In this document: piece after piece, positions 1 through 5,183 of the stretch | Layout of the letters: every line of letters starts with the position of its first letter | How positions within the stretch are numbered: the first letter of the stretch is position 1 | Assembly: GCA_902476665.1 (NCBI GenBank) | Contig: CABSEO010000183.1 | Span: 1-5,183, forward strand | DNA: 5,183 nucleotides | Source of the DNA: an uncultured Emergencia sp. | GTDB lineage: Bacteria; Bacillota; Clostridia; Peptostreptococcales; Anaerovoracaceae | Direction of reading: 5' to 3' | Made by a program: the position numbers and the translations under genes | The notes under the pieces: model-generated | The model's database searches: none | What the model saw: the letters and a program-made list of their open reading frames with translations, nothing else | What the model was told of the DNA's origin: nothing

Positions 1-1633
1 CTCTGGCAATAATCTTGCTGCCGATAGCAGCCTGTATGGGGATCTCGAAAAGCTGTCTGGGAATTTCCTCTTTCAGCTTTTCACACATTTTTCTTCCTCT
101 CTCATAAGCAGAACCGGCAAACACAATAAAGGACAAGGCATCCACTTCTTCCCGGTTCACCAGAATATCCAGCTTCACCAGCTCGCTCTGCTCGTACCCC
201 AGCATCTCATAATCAAAAGAGGCATAGCCTCTGGAGCGGGATTTCAGAGCGTCAAAAAAGTCATAAATAATTTCATTTAAAGGTAAATGATAATGAAGCA
301 GTGCCCTGGTGGTTTCCATATATTCCATGCCCTGGTACTGTCCCCTTCTTTCCTGGCACAGTTCCATAATAGGGCCGATAAATTCTGTGGTAACCATGAT
401 TTCCGCCTTTACCATAGGCTCCTCCATATACTCAATCTCTGAAGGGTCAGGTAAATTAGAAGGATTGGTCAAATCCATTACTTCCCCGTTGGTTTTGTGT
501 ACCTTATACACAACGCCGGGAGCCGTGGTAACTAAGTCCAGGTTATATTCACGCTCCAGTCGTTCCTGTATGATTTCCAAATGCAGCAATCCCAAGAAAC
601 CGCAGCGGAATCCAAAGCCCAGGGCCACGGAAGTTTCCGGCTCAAAAAACAGAGAGGCGTCATTTAACTGCAGTTTTTCCAGTGCGTCCCGCAAATCTCC
701 GTACTTAGCCCCGTCTGCAGGATATACGCCGCAGAACACCATGGGTGTTACCTTCTTGTAGCCCGGTAAAGGCTGGCTGCAGGGATTTTCATTATCTGTA
801 ATGGTATCACCTACCCGGGTATCCTTTACGTTTTTAATGCTGGCTGTAATGTAGCCTACCATTCCGGCAGACAGCTCCTCACAGGGGATAAACTGACCAG
901 CCCCGAAATATCCCACTTCCACAACTTCCTCCACAGCTCCGGTAGCCATCATGCGGATTTTTGTACCTTTTTTCACTCTTCCTTCCATGATTCGGCAAAA
1001 AACAATTACCCCTCTGTAGGAGTCATATTCTGAGTCGAAAATCAAGGCTTGAAGAGGATTTTCCGGACTCCCTCCGGGAGCGGGAATCTTCTCCACAATG
1101 GTCTCCAGCACTTGCTCCACATTTAACCCTGTCTTTGCGGAAATCTGAGGTGCATCCTGGGCCTCGATTCCGATAACATCCTCTATCTCGTTGATAACCC
1201 GCTCCGGCTCTGCGCTTGGCAGATCGATTTTATTGATAACAGGAAACACGTCCAAATCATGGTCCAGGGCCAGGTACACATTAGCCAGAGTCTGAGCCTC
1301 GATTCCCTGGGCTGCGTCAACTACCAGGATAGCTCCGTCACAGGCTGCCAGGCTTCTGGAAACCTCATAGTTAAAATCCACATGCCCTGGTGTATCGATC
1401 AGGTTAAAAATATACTCTTCTCCGTCTTTTGCTTTATATACAATACGCACTGCCTGGGATTTGATGGTAATGCCCCGCTCACGTTCAAGGTCCATGTTGT
1501 CAAGAACCTGTGCCTGCATCTCACGCTCTGTAAGAAGGCCGGTCATCTCAATGATCCGGTCTGCCAGTGTGGATTTCCCATGGTCTATATGTGCGATAAT
1601 ACAAAAATTCCGTATCTTACTCTGGTCTGTCAT
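1..1633 (-). CDS. lepA: Elongation factor 4 (LepA), ribosome-associated GTPase; 3' end beyond window
   Basis: Translational GTPase of the EF-G-like family. EF4 binds the 70S ribosome and is known to promote back-translocation and to influence initiation or ribosome assembly. Translating the minus strand from ATG 1631-1633 gives 544 uninterrupted codons to the window edge. The family is about 600 residues long, so roughly 60 C-terminal residues (the basic LepA-specific tail) are missing only because the window ends. Visible motifs are P-loop AHIDHGKST (residues 14-22), switch I RERGITIK (51-58), DTPGH (80-84), NKID (134-137) and SAKTG (165-169), followed by domain II. The EF4-typical stretch [11 protein letters not shown]...[13 protein letters not shown] lies at about residues 320-350, then ITTAP-like [11 protein letters not shown]. 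The start is supported by AGAGGAGG at 1644-1651, 10 bases upstream. It lies 55 bases downstream of spoIIP on the same strand, with its own promoter in that gap. No defect is seen in the GTPase motifs. Confidence 0.97.
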   Translation of the reverse strand, partial: MTDQSKIRNFCIIAHIDHGKSTLADRIIEMTGLLTEREMQAQVLDNMDLERERGITIKSQAVRIVYKAKDGEEYIFNLIDTPGHVDFNYEVSRSLAACDGAILVVDAAQGIEAQTLANVYLALDHDLDVFPVINKIDLPSAEPERVINEIEDVIGIEAQDAPQISAKTGLNVEQVLETIVEKIPAPGGSPENPLQALIFDSEYDSYRGVIVFCRIMEGRVKKGTKIRMMATGAVEEVVEVGYFGAGQFIPCEELSAGMVGYITASIKNVKDTRVGDTITDNENPCSQPLPGYKKVTPMVFCGVYPADGAKYGDLRDALEKLQLNDASLFFEPETSVALGFGFRCGFLGLLHLEIIQERLEREYNLDLVTTAPGVVYKVHKTNGEVMDLTNPSNLPDPSEIEYMEEPMVKAEIMVTTEFIGPIMELCQERRGQYQGMEYMETTRALLHYHLPLNEIIYDFFDALKSRSRGYASFDYEMLGYEQSELVKLDILVNREEVDALSFIVFAGSAYERGRKMCEKLKEEIPRQLFEIPIQAAIGSKIIAR

Positions 1634-1669
1634 TCCAGACGATCCTCCTCTTTTTTACGCTCTTTTTTG

Positions 1670-1699
1670 ATTATATCACAGCTTCTGCTTATTTGTCAC
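1670..1699 (-). promoter_or_regulatory. Sigma-A-type promoter for lepA, overlapping the 3' end of spoIIP
   Basis: Read on the minus strand there is GTGACA (1699-1694; five of six to TTGACA), an 18-base spacer, then a perfect TATAAT (1675-1670) preceded by TGA, giving an extended -10. The -35 box lies inside the last codons and stop of spoIIP. The expected start is near 1663, giving a leader of about 30 bases that contains the lepA ribosome binding site. It fits a growth gene that must be expressed outside sporulation. No intrinsic terminator is visible between spoIIP and lepA, so readthrough from spoIIP is also possible. Confidence 0.72.
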
Positions 1700-2882
1700 T
1701 GCCTTTTAAAACCCGATTCAGAATATCCCCCAAAGGCTCCATGGCGTTTTTCACCTCCTGTACAGTGTTGGTCTGCGCCCCTGCTTCCACCAGCAGCGCC
1801 CTTGGTCTTAAATGCAGATTATACCGCAGCCCTGCCAGATAAATACATCTGTAAAATCCAGGATAATATTCTGCCGCTGTATACTCCAGCTGAAAAGAAA
1901 AAGCCAGATTCTCTTCAATATATGGATTTGGCAGATAGCTTATTTTCCCCTGATTTACAGTATAGCTTAAACCGTTATAAAACATGATCTGTGCTGTATC
2001 CCTGCCTCCGATTTCTGTTACCAGCCTTTTCCCCTCCGGCACCCCATCTCTGTGAAGATCGATCAGCACCTGAACTGTTGGATTTTCCTCCAGCACTTTT
2101 TCCACATATTCTCTGGCAAAATCGTATGCCCGGCTTCTGTCGATTTCTCCGCCTATCACATCAAAATGCTCCCTTACATGGATTACCTGATAGCCATACT
2201 TTTGCTCCAGGATTTCTGTCAGATAATCTCCTACTCCAACCACTGTATCTGCTTCTTCTCCTGTTCTTGAATCCGCAAAGGTTTCCTGGGAATGGCTGTG
2301 GTAAATCAATATCTGCGGCTGATCTTTTTCCGGCTTAAGTGTCATATCCTTTGCCAGATATTCGGCTGCATTCAGGGAAGCCGCCTCTGCTGTTGTAGCT
2401 GCATCTACCACAAAAAAATGTTCCAAAAGATAGTTTTTATCTGCCAGCTTTTCCGGTGAAAGGTCGATCACAGGATGGGGCTGCACAGTTTCTGCCACCT
2501 GCGGGGAATCTGTCATCTGCTGAGGTTCTGTAACCTGTAATTTCTCTGTGATTTGGGGTTTCTCCGTCATCTGCGGAAATTCTGTTACCTGCGGTTCCTT
2601 TGTCATCTGCGGAAATTCTGTTACCTGCGGTTCCTTTGTCTGCTGTGCCTGAGTTGATTCCAGTAGTTGTCCCACGTATTCTGCATTTTCTTCTATCAAT
2701 TTTTCTTCTGTCCGCCAGTCTGCTTCCAGATATGTATCTCTGGCTTTTTGTTCTGCAAAACGATAAATAGGAAACTGCCGGTATATATTTTCCAGACGGG
2801 AAAAAGGCTCTGGCATTACTGCCAGAACCAGAAAGAAACACAGACATAAAATAACGCAGAACCCCTTCTGGAATTTTGTCAC
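1689..2882 (-). CDS. spoIIP: Stage II sporulation protein P, engulfment peptidoglycan amidase/endopeptidase
   Basis: SpoIIP is the membrane-anchored cell-wall hydrolase that, with SpoIID and SpoIIM, thins septal peptidoglycan and drives engulfment of the forespore. The 397-residue product is close to the usual length of about 400. It has a short cytoplasmic N-terminus, one hydrophobic segment at about residues 8-23 (membrane anchor or uncleaved signal), and a charged region to about residue 80. A Pro/Gln/Thr hexapeptide-repeat linker follows (84-131), then the catalytic domain at about 190-390. Likely zinc ligands and catalytic residues, by family pattern, are in YHSHSQE (His195, His197, Glu200), DLHRDG (His277) and VEAGAQTN (Glu366). 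The start is GTG (2882-2880), with AGAGGTGG at 2887-2894 just upstream; the next in-frame ATG (residue 23) would remove the membrane segment. It sits 58 bases downstream of gpr, as in Bacillus. The repeat linker length is the only unusual trait. Confidence 0.95.
   Translation of the reverse strand: MTKFQKGFCVILCLCFFLVLAVMPEPFSRLENIYRQFPIYRFAEQKARDTYLEADWRTEEKLIEENAEYVGQLLESTQAQQTKEPQVTEFPQMTKEPQVTEFPQMTEKPQITEKLQVTEPQQMTDSPQVAETVQPHPVIDLSPEKLADKNYLLEHFFVVDAATTAEAASLNAAEYLAKDMTLKPEKDQPQILIYHSHSQETFADSRTGEEADTVVGVGDYLTEILEQKYGYQVIHVREHFDVIGGEIDRSRAYDFAREYVEKVLEENPTVQVLIDLHRDGVPEGKRLVTEIGGRDTAQIMFYNGLSYTVNQGKISYLPNPYIEENLAFSFQLEYTAAEYYPGFYRCIYLAGLRYNLHLRPRALLVEAGAQTNTVQEVKNAMEPLGDILNRVLKGSDK
2566..2640 (-). 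repeat. Perfect 36-bp tandem duplication inside the SpoIIP linker
   Basis: Bases 2569-2604 and 2605-2640 are identical, and the identity extends three bases further left (2566-2604 against 2602-2640). Each 36-base unit is itself two diverged 18-base halves. In protein the region forms part of about eight hexads of pattern xPQ(V/M/I)T(E/K/D) at residues 84-131 (bases 2490-2633), for example EPQVTE and FPQMTK. The flanking hexads are diverged (KPQITE, KLQVTE, PQQMTD, SPQVAE), so the perfect pair appears to be the youngest expansion. All copies are multiples of 18 bases, so changes in copy number keep the reading frame. The segment lies between the membrane anchor and the catalytic domain and is probably a flexible spacer. 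Confidence 0.95.
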
Positions 2883-2901
2883 CGAACCACCTCTTTATGC
2901 T

Positions 2902-2931
2902 ATCCTATGAAGCAAAATCGGCAGTTATGAT
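2902..2931 (-). promoter_or_regulatory. Candidate sigma-E-like promoter for spoIIP
   Basis: On the minus strand ATCATAAC (2931-2924) and CATAGGAT (2909-2902) are separated by 14 bases. I compare these with the Bacillus sigma-E consensus as I remember it (GKCATATT, 13-15 bases, CATACAMT): the core CATA of the -35 and six of eight -10 bases match. The predicted start, near 2895, falls immediately upstream of the spoIIP ribosome binding site, leaving a very short leader, which is a mild point against it. Bacillus spoIIP is known to be expressed under compartment-specific sporulation sigma factors. This is a pattern match only. Confidence 0.4.
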
Positions 2932-2940
2932 TTTCATCTT

Positions 2941-3852
2941 TTATTCCTGCTGTGCAAAAGCCATATTCAGTCCTTCAGAAATGGTAAATCCCAGATATCT
3001 TACAGTTTCATCCACATCCTTGGGCGTTACAAACATGGTATGGAGATGAGGCGAAATAATTTCTTCCAGAAATTCCTTCTGTTCTGTTTCTTCCAAAGTC
3101 TCCAGCAGATGAGACATAGCATCGTAAACAATCGTGGCTGCATCCACAACAGTGGGAACACCGATCCCGATTACTTTTACATGAAGATTTTCTTTTGAAA
3201 GCCCCACTCTGTGATTACCTACTCCGGATCCCGGACTGATTCCGGTATCTGTGATCTGAATCGTCCTGTTAAGTCTTTTCGTGCTTCTTGCTGCCAGTGC
3301 ATCAATTGCGATCACCACATCCGGATTTGTGGCCGATACGATTCCCTGGATGATCTCCCAGGTTTCCATACCTGTCTGGGCCATCACTCCTGGAATGATC
3401 CCACTGATCCTATGCAGCTTTTCATTTTTCAGTCCCATCAGTCCGTATTCCCTGATAATATGCCTTGTCATATGAAGATTTCCCACCACCTGCGGACCAA
3501 GAGCATCTGCTGTAATGTTTTGATTTCCCAGGCCTACCACCAGAATGGACTGCTCTTTTTTCAGATTGATCAGCTGAGTCAGATGGGCTGCGATCTCTTC
3601 TGACACTTCCCTGTGATAACCTTCGTCCGGCGAAGACAGATTAGGTGCTTCTATAGTAATGTAGTTGCCCTGAGGACGTCCCATGGCCTTTGCTCCGTTT
3701 TCCGTAAAAATTTTCACAACCGTTGTCCGGATTTCCTTTTCCTGGTCATAGGTTTCCTTCACTTCCACTCCCCGCAATTCCACATTTTTTTCATCAAACC
3801 GTTCTCTTGCCTCTAATGCCAGGTCCGTGCGGATCTTATAATCGCCCAACAT
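2941..3852 (-). CDS. gpr: GPR germination protease (spore protease, zymogen)
   Basis: GPR cleaves the alpha/beta- and gamma-type small acid-soluble proteins that coat spore DNA, early in germination. It is made in the forespore as an inactive tetrameric zymogen that removes its own N-terminal propeptide. The 303-residue product begins MLGDYKIRTDLALEARE. In Bacillus the propeptide cut lies in the matching IRTDLA segment, so a propeptide of about 10 residues is inferred. Conserved blocks are VVGLGNQNITADALGP (about 105-120), PGVMAQTGMET (about 154-164), AIDALAAR (about 182-189) and DTGISPGSGVGNHR (about 202-215). Asp116 and Asp184 correspond to the two aspartates proposed as catalytic in the Bacillus enzyme; they are 68 residues apart, against 66 there. 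I chose ATG 3852-3850 because AAAGGAGG lies 5 bases upstream. An in-frame ATG at 3900 would add 16 residues unlike any GPR propeptide I know and lacks a good ribosome binding site. Confidence 0.95.
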   Translation of the reverse strand: MLGDYKIRTDLALEARERFDEKNVELRGVEVKETYDQEKEIRTTVVKIFTENGAKAMGRPQGNYITIEAPNLSSPDEGYHREVSEEIAAHLTQLINLKKEQSILVVGLGNQNITADALGPQVVGNLHMTRHIIREYGLMGLKNEKLHRISGIIPGVMAQTGMETWEIIQGIVSATNPDVVIAIDALAARSTKRLNRTIQITDTGISPGSGVGNHRVGLSKENLHVKVIGIGVPTVVDAATIVYDAMSHLLETLEETEQKEFLEEIISPHLHTMFVTPKDVDETVRYLGFTISEGLNMAFAQQE

Positions 3853-3857
3853 GCACT

Positions 3858-3864
3858 CCTCCTT
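3858..3864 (-). promoter_or_regulatory. Strong ribosome binding site that fixes the gpr start
   Basis: The minus strand reads AAGGAGG, followed by 5 bases (AGTGC) and ATG at 3852. The competing in-frame ATG at 3900 is preceded by only weak purine-rich sequence (GTAAGTGA). The site therefore favours the shorter gpr product. A small inverted repeat, ACGGT-3-ACCGT (3881-3893), lies 16 bases upstream of it. Confidence 0.85.
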
Positions 3865-3896
3865 TGAAATATCTTTGATTACGGTTCTACCGTCTT

Positions 3897-3953
3897 TCAT
3901 TCACTTACGGTCAATCCACCATATGGATCCAGACCTTTTACAGTAGCCATCAT
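3897..3953 (-). CDS. Possible 18-codon leader ORF upstream of gpr
   Basis: An 18-codon ORF reads MMATVKGLDPYGGLTVSE on the minus strand, starting at ATG 3953 or the adjacent ATG 3950. AAGGAG lies at 3966-3971, 12 bases before the first ATG, which is longer than ideal. Its TGA stop overlaps the ATG at 3900 as ATGA, the classic arrangement for translational coupling. That second ATG opens a frame running 16 codons straight into gpr. I do not recognise the peptide. It has no signal sequence or membrane segment. It could be a coding leader that modulates gpr translation, a small spore peptide, or a chance ORF; at this length chance is a real possibility. Confidence 0.25.
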   Translation of the reverse strand: MMATVKGLDPYGGLTVSE

Positions 3954-3987
3954 ACTATATTTTTTCTCCTTTTTCCTGAATTATGTA

Positions 3988-4016
3988 TTGACATTCCATA
4001 GTAAATATACTAAACT
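3988..4016 (+). promoter_or_regulatory. Sigma-A-type promoter for rpsT
   Basis: A perfect TTGACA (3988-3993) is followed by a 17-base spacer and TAAACT (4011-4016; four of six to TATAAT) in a very AT-rich stretch. TATACT at 4006-4011 is a better -10 by sequence but only 12 bases from the -35. The start is expected near 4023, giving a leader of about 80 bases before rpsT. The strong -35 and vegetative spacing suit a ribosomal protein gene. Confidence 0.75.
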
Positions 4017-4027
4017 ATATAAGCATG

Positions 4028-4061
4028 TTTCATAGAGGCGCCCGTGTCTGTTTCTATGAAA
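4028..4061 (+). promoter_or_regulatory. 5' leader hairpin of rpsT
   Basis: TTTCATAGA (4028-4036) is perfectly complementary to TCTATGAAA (4053-4061). Four more pairs (G.U, G.U, C-G, G.U) can extend the stem inward to 13 pairs, closing an eight-base loop at 4041-4048. The hairpin would lie within about five bases of the predicted 5' end of the rpsT mRNA. It has no T-run after it, so it is not an intrinsic terminator. A second perfect palindrome, GAAAATATTTTC (4062-4073), follows immediately. The role is unknown: mRNA stabilisation or S20 autoregulation are options. Confidence 0.55.
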
Positions 4062-4090
4062 GAAAATATTTTCACGATTATCTAGGAATT

Positions 4091-4097
4091 GGAGGTG
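4091..4097 (+). promoter_or_regulatory. Ribosome binding site that fixes the TTG start of rpsT
   Basis: GGAGGTG lies 6 bases upstream of TTG 4104-4106. An alternative in-frame TTG at 4089 would place this binding site inside the coding region and has no such site of its own. That rules in the 87-residue product. Confidence 0.9.
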
Positions 4098-4103
4098 TAC
4101 GAA

Positions 4104-4367
4104 TTGGCTAACATTAAATCCGCAAAGAAAAGAATTTTAGTTACAAGAACTAAAGCTGCGAGAAACAAATCCATCAAATCTGCTGTTAAGACTTCCATCA
4201 GAAAGGTAGATGCAGCAGTCGCACAGAAGGACAAAGCAGCAGCAGAGGCAGCACTTACAGAGGCTATTTCTACTATCAGCAAAGCAACATCCAAAGGTGT
4301 TTACCACAAGAACAACTGCGCTAGAAAAGTTTCCCGTTTAACAAAAGCCGTTAATAGCATCGGTTAA
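4104..4367 (+). CDS. rpsT: 30S ribosomal protein S20
   Basis: S20 is a small basic helical protein that binds 16S rRNA early in 30S subunit assembly. The 87-residue product begins with the family hallmark MANIKSAKKR and has the conserved helical, Lys/Ala-rich body and the C-terminal HKNxxARKxSRL block (residues about 69-80), here HKNNCARKVSRL. It is the normal length for the family. Initiation is at TTG, decided by the MANIKSA family start and by GGAGGTG 6 bases upstream. The adjacent stops TAA and TAG end it. It diverges from gpr and is followed 43 bases later by an intrinsic terminator, so it is probably mostly a monocistronic transcript. E. coli rpsT also uses a UUG start, and there it contributes to S20 autogenous control, so the weak start here may be meaningful. 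Codon use favours the common lysine, alanine and arginine codons, as expected for a highly expressed gene. Confidence 0.97.
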   Translation: MANIKSAKKRILVTRTKAARNKSIKSAVKTSIRKVDAAVAQKDKAAAEAALTEAISTISKATSKGVYHKNNCARKVSRLTKAVNSIG

Positions 4368-4386
4368 TAGAGAATTTTATTTTTAG

Positions 4387-4400
4387 TTATAAGCTTATAA
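4387..4400. repeat. Perfect 14-bp palindrome between rpsT and its terminator
   Basis: TTATAAGCTTATAA is self-complementary. It begins 19 bases after the rpsT stop codon and ends 10 bases before the terminator stem. As RNA it would leave almost no loop, so a duplex DNA element or chance in AT-rich sequence is more likely than a hairpin. It contains two TATAAG -10-like hexamers, but neither has a recognisable -35 partner. Confidence 0.5.
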
Positions 4401-4410
4401 GTGAAAATAT

Positions 4411-4440
4411 GGCAGTCGCACCGTCAGCGGCTGCCTTTTT
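4411..4440 (+). terminator. Rho-independent terminator of rpsT
   Basis: GGCAGTCGC (4411-4419) pairs with GCGGCTGCC (4427-4435) over nine positions with one U.G wobble, around a seven-base loop, and is followed by TTTTT (4436-4440). The stem is GC-rich and preceded by an A-rich stretch. It ends 17 bases before the holA start codon, so holA needs readthrough or a promoter I cannot identify confidently. Confidence 0.9.
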
Positions 4441-4457
4441 CAGTAGGAGAAACTATT

Positions 4458-5183
4458 TTGAAAAATATTCAGGAAGATATTAAATCAGGCAATTTCAAAC
4501 CTGCATATCTGCTTTACGGAGCCGAAGCCTACCTGAAGCAGCAGTACAAGCACAATCTGGTAAAAGCACTGAACCCTGATGGGGACACCATGAATTTTAC
4601 CCGTTTTGAAGGAAAAGGGATTGAAATAAAAGAATTGATCGACTTATGCGAAACCATGCCTTTTTTTGCTGACCGGAGAGTGATCCTTCTGGAAGATACC
4701 GGATTTTTCAAAAACAAATGTGACGAGCTGGCAGATTATATGAAATCCCTGCCTGATTATCTCTGTCTCATATTCGCAGAGTCCGAAGTAGATAAACGAA
4801 GCCGGATGTACAAGGCGGTCAAAGCTGCTGGCCGGATCTGTGAATTTCTCCCACAGGATGAGAAAACCCTGATGCGCTGGGCTGCCGGTCTTCTTGGCAA
4901 AGAAGGAAAAAAGATCACCCAGCGTGACATGGAACTGCTTCTCACAAAAACAGGGGCTGATATGGGGAATCTCCGCATGGAACTGGAAAAGCTGATCAAT
5001 TACACCAGTGGCAGGGATGTTGTTACAGCAGCTGATATTGAGGCAGTGTGTGTGACGCGTACCCAGAATAAGATCTTTGATATGGTACAGGCAGTAGCTG
5101 ATAAGAACCAGAAAAAGGCTCTTGATCTTTATTATGACCTGCTCACCCTGAAGGAACCGCCTATGCGGATCCTGTTTCTTCTT
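4458..5183 (+). CDS. holA: DNA polymerase III delta subunit (clamp-loader wrench); 3' end beyond window
   Basis: Delta is the clamp-loader subunit that opens the beta sliding-clamp ring so it can be placed on primed DNA. The frame is open for 242 codons to the right edge. Firmicute delta proteins run to about 330-350 residues, so the C-terminal collar domain is cut off by the window. Family features are the N-terminal PAYLLYGAEAYL (15-26), TMPFFADRRVILLE (66-79), and MELEKLINY at about 173-181. In the second of these, PFF occupies the place of the E. coli SLF segment, whose Leu73 and Phe74 contact the beta clamp. The best start is TTG 4458-4460, with AGGAGA at 4445-4450, 7 bases upstream; no in-frame ATG occurs near the start of the conserved region. 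It lies directly after the rpsT terminator. The holA-rpsT neighbourhood is conserved in Firmicutes. Identification rests on these motifs plus synteny. Confidence 0.93.
   Translation, partial: MKNIQEDIKSGNFKPAYLLYGAEAYLKQQYKHNLVKALNPDGDTMNFTRFEGKGIEIKELIDLCETMPFFADRRVILLEDTGFFKNKCDELADYMKSLPDYLCLIFAESEVDKRSRMYKAVKAAGRICEFLPQDEKTLMRWAAGLLGKEGKKITQRDMELLLTKTGADMGNLRMELEKLINYTSGRDVVTAADIEAVCVTRTQNKIFDMVQAVADKNQKKALDLYYDLLTLKEPPMRILFLL

Noticed and set aside
309..761. 150-codon plus-strand open frame
   Set aside because: Antisense to the conserved lepA frame (domain II onward). It has no recognisable protein, and lepA explains the sequence fully.
1648..1671. Near tandem 12-base repeat (CTCTTTTTT at 1648-1656 and 1660-1668)
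   Set aside because: Two short T-rich copies in the lepA leader; too short and low in complexity to claim as a functional repeat.
1259..1987. 242-codon plus-strand open frame crossing the lepA-spoIIP junction
   Set aside because: It is antisense to the lepA GTPase domain, the lepA promoter and the spoIIP C-terminus; its residues look like a reverse-strand shadow (Cys/His/Leu/Pro-rich), with no domain and no good ribosome binding site.
2437..2847. 136-codon minus-strand frame with DDKGTAGNRISA-like repeats
   Set aside because: It overlaps spoIIP in another frame. The repeats are just the 36-bp spoIIP repeat read out of frame.
3211..3603. 130-codon plus-strand open frame
   Set aside because: Antisense to the catalytic core of gpr, with no family resemblance.
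3951..3957. CATACTA on the plus strand, resembling a sigma-F/G -10 toward rpsT
   Set aside because: No matching -35 lies 15-18 bases upstream, and rpsT already has a vegetative promoter; part of the match is simply the reverse of the leader ORF start.
3979..4010. Sigma-G-like promoter for gpr on the minus strand (GTATA, 20 bases, CATAATT)
   Set aside because: Both boxes resemble the forespore consensus (CATAATT six of seven), and gpr is expected to be forespore-expressed. However, the 20-base spacer exceeds the usual 17-18, and no better pair was found, so I do not list it as a feature. Transcript mapping near 3972 would revive it.
4028..4073. Leader hairpin and palindrome considered as a terminator or riboswitch
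   Set aside because: There is no T-run after the 4028-4061 stem, and it matches no riboswitch class I can recognise. It is kept only as an unexplained leader structure.
4082..4294. 70-codon minus-strand Ala/Leu/Val-rich frame resembling a membrane peptide
   Set aside because: It is the antisense of the Lys/Ala-rich S20 gene; hydrophobicity arises from complementing lysine and alanine codons.

Overview
The window looks like a conserved chromosomal segment of a spore-forming, low-to-moderate GC Firmicute. A Clostridia / Lachnospiraceae-type genome is my inference from protein style, strong AGGAGG-type ribosome binding sites and the two sporulation genes. Gene content and order (holA, rpsT, gpr, spoIIP, lepA) match the well-known Bacillus subtilis neighbourhood, except that nothing equivalent to yqxA lies between spoIIP and lepA. 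I see no mobile element, CRISPR array, tRNA or rRNA, and no sign of horizontal transfer.

Layout. On the minus strand, reading right to left, are gpr (germination/spore protease, 2941-3852), spoIIP (engulfment peptidoglycan hydrolase, 1689-2882) and the first ~544 codons of lepA (elongation factor 4, 1-1633; its C-terminus lies beyond the left edge). On the plus strand, diverging from gpr, are rpsT (ribosomal protein S20, 4104-4367) and the first 242 codons of holA (DNA polymerase III delta subunit, 4458 to the right edge). A ~250-base divergent region (3853-4103) separates the two groups. It holds a sigma-A-type promoter and a hairpin leader for rpsT, and on the other strand a short leader ORF in front of gpr.

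How it works together. gpr and spoIIP are sporulation genes: SpoIIP degrades septal peptidoglycan during engulfment, and GPR is made as a zymogen in the forespore and degrades small acid-soluble proteins at germination. A sigma-E-like promoter can be drawn in the gap between them. lepA, rpsT and holA are growth genes. lepA has its own strong extended -10 promoter overlapping the last codons of spoIIP, which would uncouple it from sporulation control. rpsT ends in a clear intrinsic terminator placed just before holA.

Start-site corrections matter here. gpr should start at 3852, not at the in-frame ATG 48 bases upstream. rpsT should start at a TTG at 4104, holA starts at TTG 4458, and spoIIP starts at GTG 2882. 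I found no undescribed multi-gene system. The items worth a second look are small: the gpr leader ORF, the rpsT leader hairpin, the hexapeptide repeat linker in SpoIIP, and the promoter arrangement.
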